Shown: positions 8,352 to 10,317 of the stretch, piece after piece | Numbering within the stretch: the stretch's first letter is position 1 | Layout of the letters: each line of letters opens with the position of its first letter | From: Physocladia obscura | Taxonomy: Eukaryota > Chytridiomycota > Chytridiomycetes > Chytridiales > Chytriomycetaceae | DNA length: 10,317 bases | Direction: 5' to 3' | NCBI GenBank assembly: GCA_027596945.1 | Contig: JADGJH010000884.1 | Location: 3,165 to 13,481 of the forward strand | Translations under genes and position numbers: made by a program | The notes under the pieces: model-generated | What the model was told of the DNA's origin: nothing | Databases searched by the model: none | The model's input: only the letters and a program-made list of their open reading frames with translations

Positions 8352-9491
8352 ATGGAAAACGATCACACGGCAACGGCTTCAGCGAGATTCCATCTCTCCC
8401 GGGCGTTAACGGCGCTGGACGCGGAGCAAAAACTATTTACGGGATCGTCAAGTGCACTGTCACCGCAATCCGCGCCAACTCTTTTTCCAGCAGAGGCACC
8501 GAAAACAGCGCCACCAACAGCATCATTAATACCACCAGCAACAGTAATAACAGCAACAGCCAAAAAAACTCACAAGAAAAAGGGCCGGGAGGGCGTGATT
8601 CCGCGCCCGCCAAACGCCTTTATTCTCTACCGCTCATTCAAACAGCCTGCGCTGGTGGCCGAATGTAAAGGCGAAGGCAAAAGCTCGCGTGACTTTTCAC
8701 AGCGGATTGGCGTAATGTGGGCCGACGAAACTCCAGCAGTGCGCAGCCATTTCCAGGCGTTGGCGGCCGAGCGAATGAAGCAACACCGCATAGCCTATCC
8801 TGAGTACAAATACCGCGCATCCAGCAGTTCAACAAACAACCACAGCAATGATTCCAGTCGAAAAAATAAAGCCTCCAACACAAAAAACGTCAACAATATC
8901 AATAGTAATCGCAAAAATAGTGTAAGGTGTTTAAATGTTCAGACGAGTGGCACTTCGCTCTGTGATAGTCAGCCACTCGGCCTTTCCTCACTTTCGTCTG
9001 TCGCTGCAATTGCGTTATCCCAGTTTAGTACGCTTCCGGGTGACTCTGCAAAGTTACTGTCGCGTCCTTCGTCAGACTCTACCCCCTCTGTTGCTTCACC
9101 GTCGTTATCTTTTGTGAGTTTCATTAACCTTGTTTACTCAATTTCGTGTCCCATGTGTTGTTTTCCTTGACAAAAATGAAAAAAAAAAATTTCGCTATAA
9201 AACCGAAAAAACCCTATTTGTTATTTCAGCCAATCAAATGAATCATGAAACTAAAAGCAAAACCAGAACAACTATTCTTCCGGCCTCAGCGAATCTGACT
9301 GTTGTGAAACTCAACACAATCTTAATTGGACACATTCATTGTTTCAAGAGGATCCAAAAACCCCTTCTCAAGCGCTCGTTGAGTTTCAAAACGAATGTTT
9401 GTTGCTGAAGCGAAAATTACAAGAGTTGGAGCAGGAGAATGAAATTTCGCTGCGAAAATGTGGAATATTTTCTTCTGTTTTACGTGATTAA
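8352..9491 (+). CDS. MATA/Ste11-type HMG-box transcription factor with coiled-coil tail, spliced
   Basis: Exons 8352-9113 and 9258-9491 give about 331 residues. Sequence-specific HMG boxes of this group bind and bend DNA in the minor groove; fungal members include mating-type and sexual-development regulators, but the role here is unproven. The start ATG has G at -3 and +4. Residues 1-80 are Ala/Ser/Thr/Pro-rich and end in a basic stretch (KKTHKKKGRE), a likely nuclear signal. The box spans about 84-155: PRPPNAFILYR, then RDFSQRIGVMW, ETPAVRSHFQALAAERMKQH and YPEYKYR. A Ser/Asn-rich linker follows. The second exon, in the same frame, gives SSGLSESDCCETQHNLNW and then LLLKRKLQELEQENEISL, a Leu/Glu heptad pattern suggesting dimerisation. 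A possible further stop-free intron at 8922-8972 would remove 17 linker residues. If unspliced at 9114, the protein ends 18 residues later. Confidence 0.85.
9114..9257 (+). other. Intron of the HMG gene, acceptor uncertain
   Basis: The donor GTGAGT follows codon TTT in phase 0. The acceptor that keeps the coiled-coil frame is CTAAAAG at 9257, or CCAG at 9266 (three residues fewer); both are in phase. A better-looking acceptor, TTGTTATTTCAG at 9229, puts translation in a frame that ends after Pro-Ile-Lys. Frame 0 has TGA at 9246 and TAA at 9252, so the productive acceptor must lie after 9254. Confidence 0.6.
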
Positions 9492-9883
9492 TGAGGGACA
9501 GAGTTGCCTGATGTTTTTTAAATTATAATGTTTTGTCGGTTTTTTTTTTTTTTTGTCTCAATCTGTTCAGGTAGTCAATAGATGTGGTCTAGTTAATTTT
9601 TTAATACAAAAGCTGAATCTGCAGGCAAACTCAGCGTAAAAACAGCATCAACAGCAGTGAATAATTGCAAACAAACAGATTTTACTGGAGTAAACAGCAC
9701 AATAGCTTCGTGGGTTTTCACAAAAAACAGAAGGAACCGTGAAAAATTCAAATAATTACAGATTTGTCAGCAATTTCTGGAGTGAAGTTGATAAAAAAGG
9801 AACTCTTCCTTGTGTTTGACATTAGCATTTTGTTATTCCTTTACTTACTTCATTGCATATGTGGAATACTTTGATATTTTCAA
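9492..9883. other. AT-rich region after the HMG gene, no intact gene
   Basis: This is probably the HMG 3' untranslated region followed by intergenic DNA. It contains a run of 15 T at 9540-9554 and several short CAG-containing words, but I find no AATAAA here. Positions 9743-9871 are open in the frame of the downstream repeat and give a hydrophobic stretch (FDISILLFLYLLHCICGIL), but this ends at TGA 9872-9874 and has no ATG, so I do not call it a gene. Confidence 0.5.
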
Positions 9884-10087
9884 ATGTTTGAACAGCGGAT
9901 GGAAGGTGTTGAACAGCGGATGGAAGGTGTTGAGTAGCGGATGGAAGGTGTTGAGCAGCGGATGGAAGGTGTTGAACAGCGGATGGAGCAGATTAAAACT
10001 GATAAGTTGCTAAAATTCATGTTACATGCTACTTCTCTTAATCAATCAAGTATAGTGATCATATTGCTGGTTGGACTCTGTTTATAG
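9884..10087 (+). pseudogene. Interrupted coiled-coil ORF with C-terminal hydrophobic segment
   Basis: From ATG 9884 the frame reads MFEQRMEGV repeated heptads, with one in-frame TAG at 9935-9937 where the other copies have CAG. It then continues through EQRMEQIKTDKLLKFMLHAT to a hydrophobic end (SIVIILLVGLCL) and TAG at 10085-10087. The whole would be about 66 residues: an acidic and basic heptad coiled coil plus a short tail anchor. After the TAG, an internal ATG at 9941 could still start a 48-residue product. It may be a broken small gene, the last exon of a lost gene, or a repeat that happens to stay open. I recognise no family. Confidence 0.35.
9888..9987 (+). repeat. 21-nt tandem repeat, 4.8 copies
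   Basis: The unit is TTGAACAGCGGATGGAAGGTG. Full copies lie at 9888-9908, 9909-9929, 9930-9950 and 9951-9971, with a partial copy at 9972-9987. Copies 3 and 4 differ by one or two bases (GAGTAG and GAGCAG for GAACAG). The 21-nt period keeps reading frame and encodes the heptad EQRMEGV in one plus frame. Confidence 0.95.
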
Positions 10088-10317
10088 GGCTAGAAATAAA
10101 CACTGTAGTTATTTGATTATGAGATACAGCCAATTCTATCTATATACACCTCCTGCGAAAACGCCTCAAATCCCAATTCTAAATAAAGAAACTTCATCAA
10201 AAACGAAATTTCAAAACCTGCCAATACCATGACCCTTTAATTTTTTTATATTATTCAATAAATTTTTGGATGGCTTTTGAATAAACAGATATCATCCAGT
10301 CTGTACTTTATTCTCTT
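10088..10317. other. AT-rich right end, no clear gene
   Basis: Several AATAAA words occur on the plus strand (for example in the stretches AGAAATAAACAC, CTAAATAAAGAA and TTCAATAAATTT). On the minus strand an ATG at 10230 opens 37 codons to TAA at 10117-10119, giving a peptide with LGFEAFSQEVYIDRIG. It is short and has no other support. The window ends without showing what lies to the right. Confidence 0.4.

Noticed and set aside
9130..9408. A 92-residue frame overlapping the HMG second exon
   Set aside because: It starts with TTG, crosses the intron, and competes with a frame that shows a clear coiled coil and ordinary codon use.
9810..10013. Frame reading the 21-nt repeat as SGWKVLN units
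   Set aside because: It starts at TTG without ATG and has no plausible protein context; the EQRMEGV frame looks more protein-like.
10117..10230. Minus-strand 37-residue peptide at the right end
   Set aside because: It is short, in AT-rich DNA, with no motif, and cannot be linked to exons beyond the window.

Overview
The window looks like nuclear DNA of an early-diverging fungus, most plausibly a chytrid-type zoosporic fungus. The reasons are short spliceosomal introns (about 36 to 144 nt) with GT..AG ends, a mitochondrial-type pentatricopeptide protein, a fungal MATA/Ste11-type HMG box, and a RAB3GAP2 homologue, a gene kept by animals and many protists but which I do not know from yeasts. 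The lineage is inference; no taxonomic marker is present. There is no sign of bacterial, plasmid or viral content, and I see no tRNA, rRNA, CRISPR array or transposase.

Layout. Positions 1-233 are the AT-rich 3' flank of the first gene. 234-3567 (minus) is a three-exon gene for a PPR protein of about 1070 residues with a mitochondrial-type presequence. 3568-4087 is the divergent region between it and the next gene; much of it is open on both strands. 4088-8257 (plus) is one gene, although it appears as three separate open segments. Joined at short introns it encodes a RAB3GAP2-like protein of about 1320 residues, the non-catalytic subunit of the Rab3GAP/Rab18-GEF complex. A 94-nt gap leads to 8352-9491 (plus), a two-exon HMG-box transcription factor with a C-terminal coiled coil. 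9492-10317 holds no clear intact gene; it carries a 21-nt tandem repeat inside an interrupted coiled-coil reading frame and AT-rich sequence.

The three genes do not form a pathway. Their roles are mitochondrial RNA metabolism, Rab GTPase and membrane traffic control, and DNA-binding regulation. What links them is architecture. They are tightly packed, several introns are multiples of three or have competing acceptors, and the exons run from A+C-rich to G+T-rich along the coding strand, resetting at each intron. That compositional sawtooth, the stop-interrupted RAB3GAP2 C terminus and the hidden coiled-coil exon of the HMG gene are the most worthwhile observations.
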